A model generated the notes under the pieces. It did no database searches. It was not told where the DNA came from and saw only the letters and a list, made by a program, of their open reading frames with translations. Below are positions 63,806-64,000 of a stretch of DNA of 64,000 bases, one piece after another; position 1 is the stretch's first letter; every line of letters starts with the position of its first letter. Source of the DNA: Bog-473 sp049513455 (lineage in GTDB: Bacteria > Actinomycetota > Acidimicrobiia > Acidimicrobiales > RAAP-2); the NCBI GenBank assembly GCA_049513455.1, contig JBEKWB010000001.1:1-64000 (forward strand), written 5' to 3'. A program made the position numbers and the translations under genes.

Positions 63806-63833
63806 CGATAGCGGGCCTGCCGGCGGGGAGCAA
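63805..63833 (-). promoter_or_regulatory. groES promoter
   Basis: On the minus strand TTGCTC (63833-63828), a 17-nt spacer and TATCGT (63810-63805) end at the first base of CIRCE. Transcription would begin inside CIRCE, the expected geometry for HrcA control. Confidence 0.6.
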
Positions 63834-63855
63834 GAGCGAGCTGCCAATTGGAACG

Positions 63856-64000
63856 CTAATCGGACGGCCAGATCTCCCGATCCCGTATCGTGGCTGCCCA
63901 CCCGGCGAAAGGTACCGCCGTGACGGCCCTCCGCCGCCTCTGGGCAAGGGGAGTGGCAGGGTCTTCGACCAGGGCCGCCAGCCCGCAGGCACCCATCACC
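63856..64000 (-). other. Window-edge open frames, gene not identified
   Basis: On the minus strand an open frame enters from the edge and stops at 63856 (end ...AATIRDREIWPSD), which could be the tail of a gene. On the + strand a GTG at 63920 with GAAAGG 7 nt upstream opens a frame that runs off the edge (VTALRRLWARGVAG...). Only one is likely real; neither resembles a family I know. Confidence 0.25.

Noticed and set aside
63750..63992. 80-codon minus-strand frame covering the groES leader
   Set aside because: It spans CIRCE and the promoter; Pro/Gly-rich and without homology.

Overview
The window is GC-rich, densely packed chromosomal DNA with many GTG starts and many stop/start overlaps (ATGA, GTGA, TGATG). 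Gene content points to a high-GC actinobacterium. It has two WhiB proteins, an Sdh1-type succinate dehydrogenase, GuaB3, a DUF2342 protein and the UPF0182/PDZ-Lon neighbourhood. The 42-residue 'GYWLVASDGGIF' repeat protein makes a member of Acidimicrobiia my best guess (inference). I see no insertion sequence, prophage, integrase or CRISPR array.

Layout. 0-10.6 kb: initiator tRNA, a small Pro-rich protein, then an operon of PDZ-Lon protease, a DivIVA-type coiled-coil protein with a phage MuF-like C-terminus, and a UPF0182 membrane protein. These are followed by a HEAT-repeat protein, MreB, an HtrA-like protein lacking catalytic residues and a DUF2342 protein lacking its zinc motif. 10.6-17.2 kb: two WhiB regulators, glutamate formimidoyltransferase, and a MoxR ATPase/VWA pair behind a LysR regulator. 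17.2-22.5 kb: sdhCAB, an SCP2-like protein, an SDR and a small protein. 22.6-26.5 kb: GNAT protein, Gfo/Idh oxidoreductase and a 14-TM MFS transporter. 26.5-30.6 kb: a tightly coupled four-gene operon of circularly permuted ATP-grasp, alpha-E, transglutaminase and ACT-domain genes.

30.7-44.8 kb is a catabolic island. It holds two acyl-CoA synthetases, a bicupin, two metal-dependent hydrolases, a thiolase-like/DUF35 pair, an enoyl-CoA hydratase-family protein, a SnoaL-like protein, a CitE-like lyase, a DUF4387/AtuA-like (DUF1446) pair and an acyl-CoA dehydrogenase. Together they suggest CoA-dependent breakdown of an unidentified carboxylic acid (inference).

44.8-64 kb is central metabolism: malate dehydrogenase; a purN-purH-folD-cupin-metF run linking purines and one-carbon folate; a secreted GH43-like repeat protein; sucCD with a B12-binding mutase subunit; pcrA, guaA and guaB3; a NUDIX hydrolase; and groES-groEL under a perfect CIRCE operator. 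Several intergenic gaps carry short tandem repeats (units of 16, 18, 18-19 and 32 bp).

The best candidates for undescribed biology are the DivIVA-MuF-like fusion inside the Lon/UPF0182 operon, the ATP-grasp/alpha-E/transglutaminase/ACT operon, and the catabolic island.
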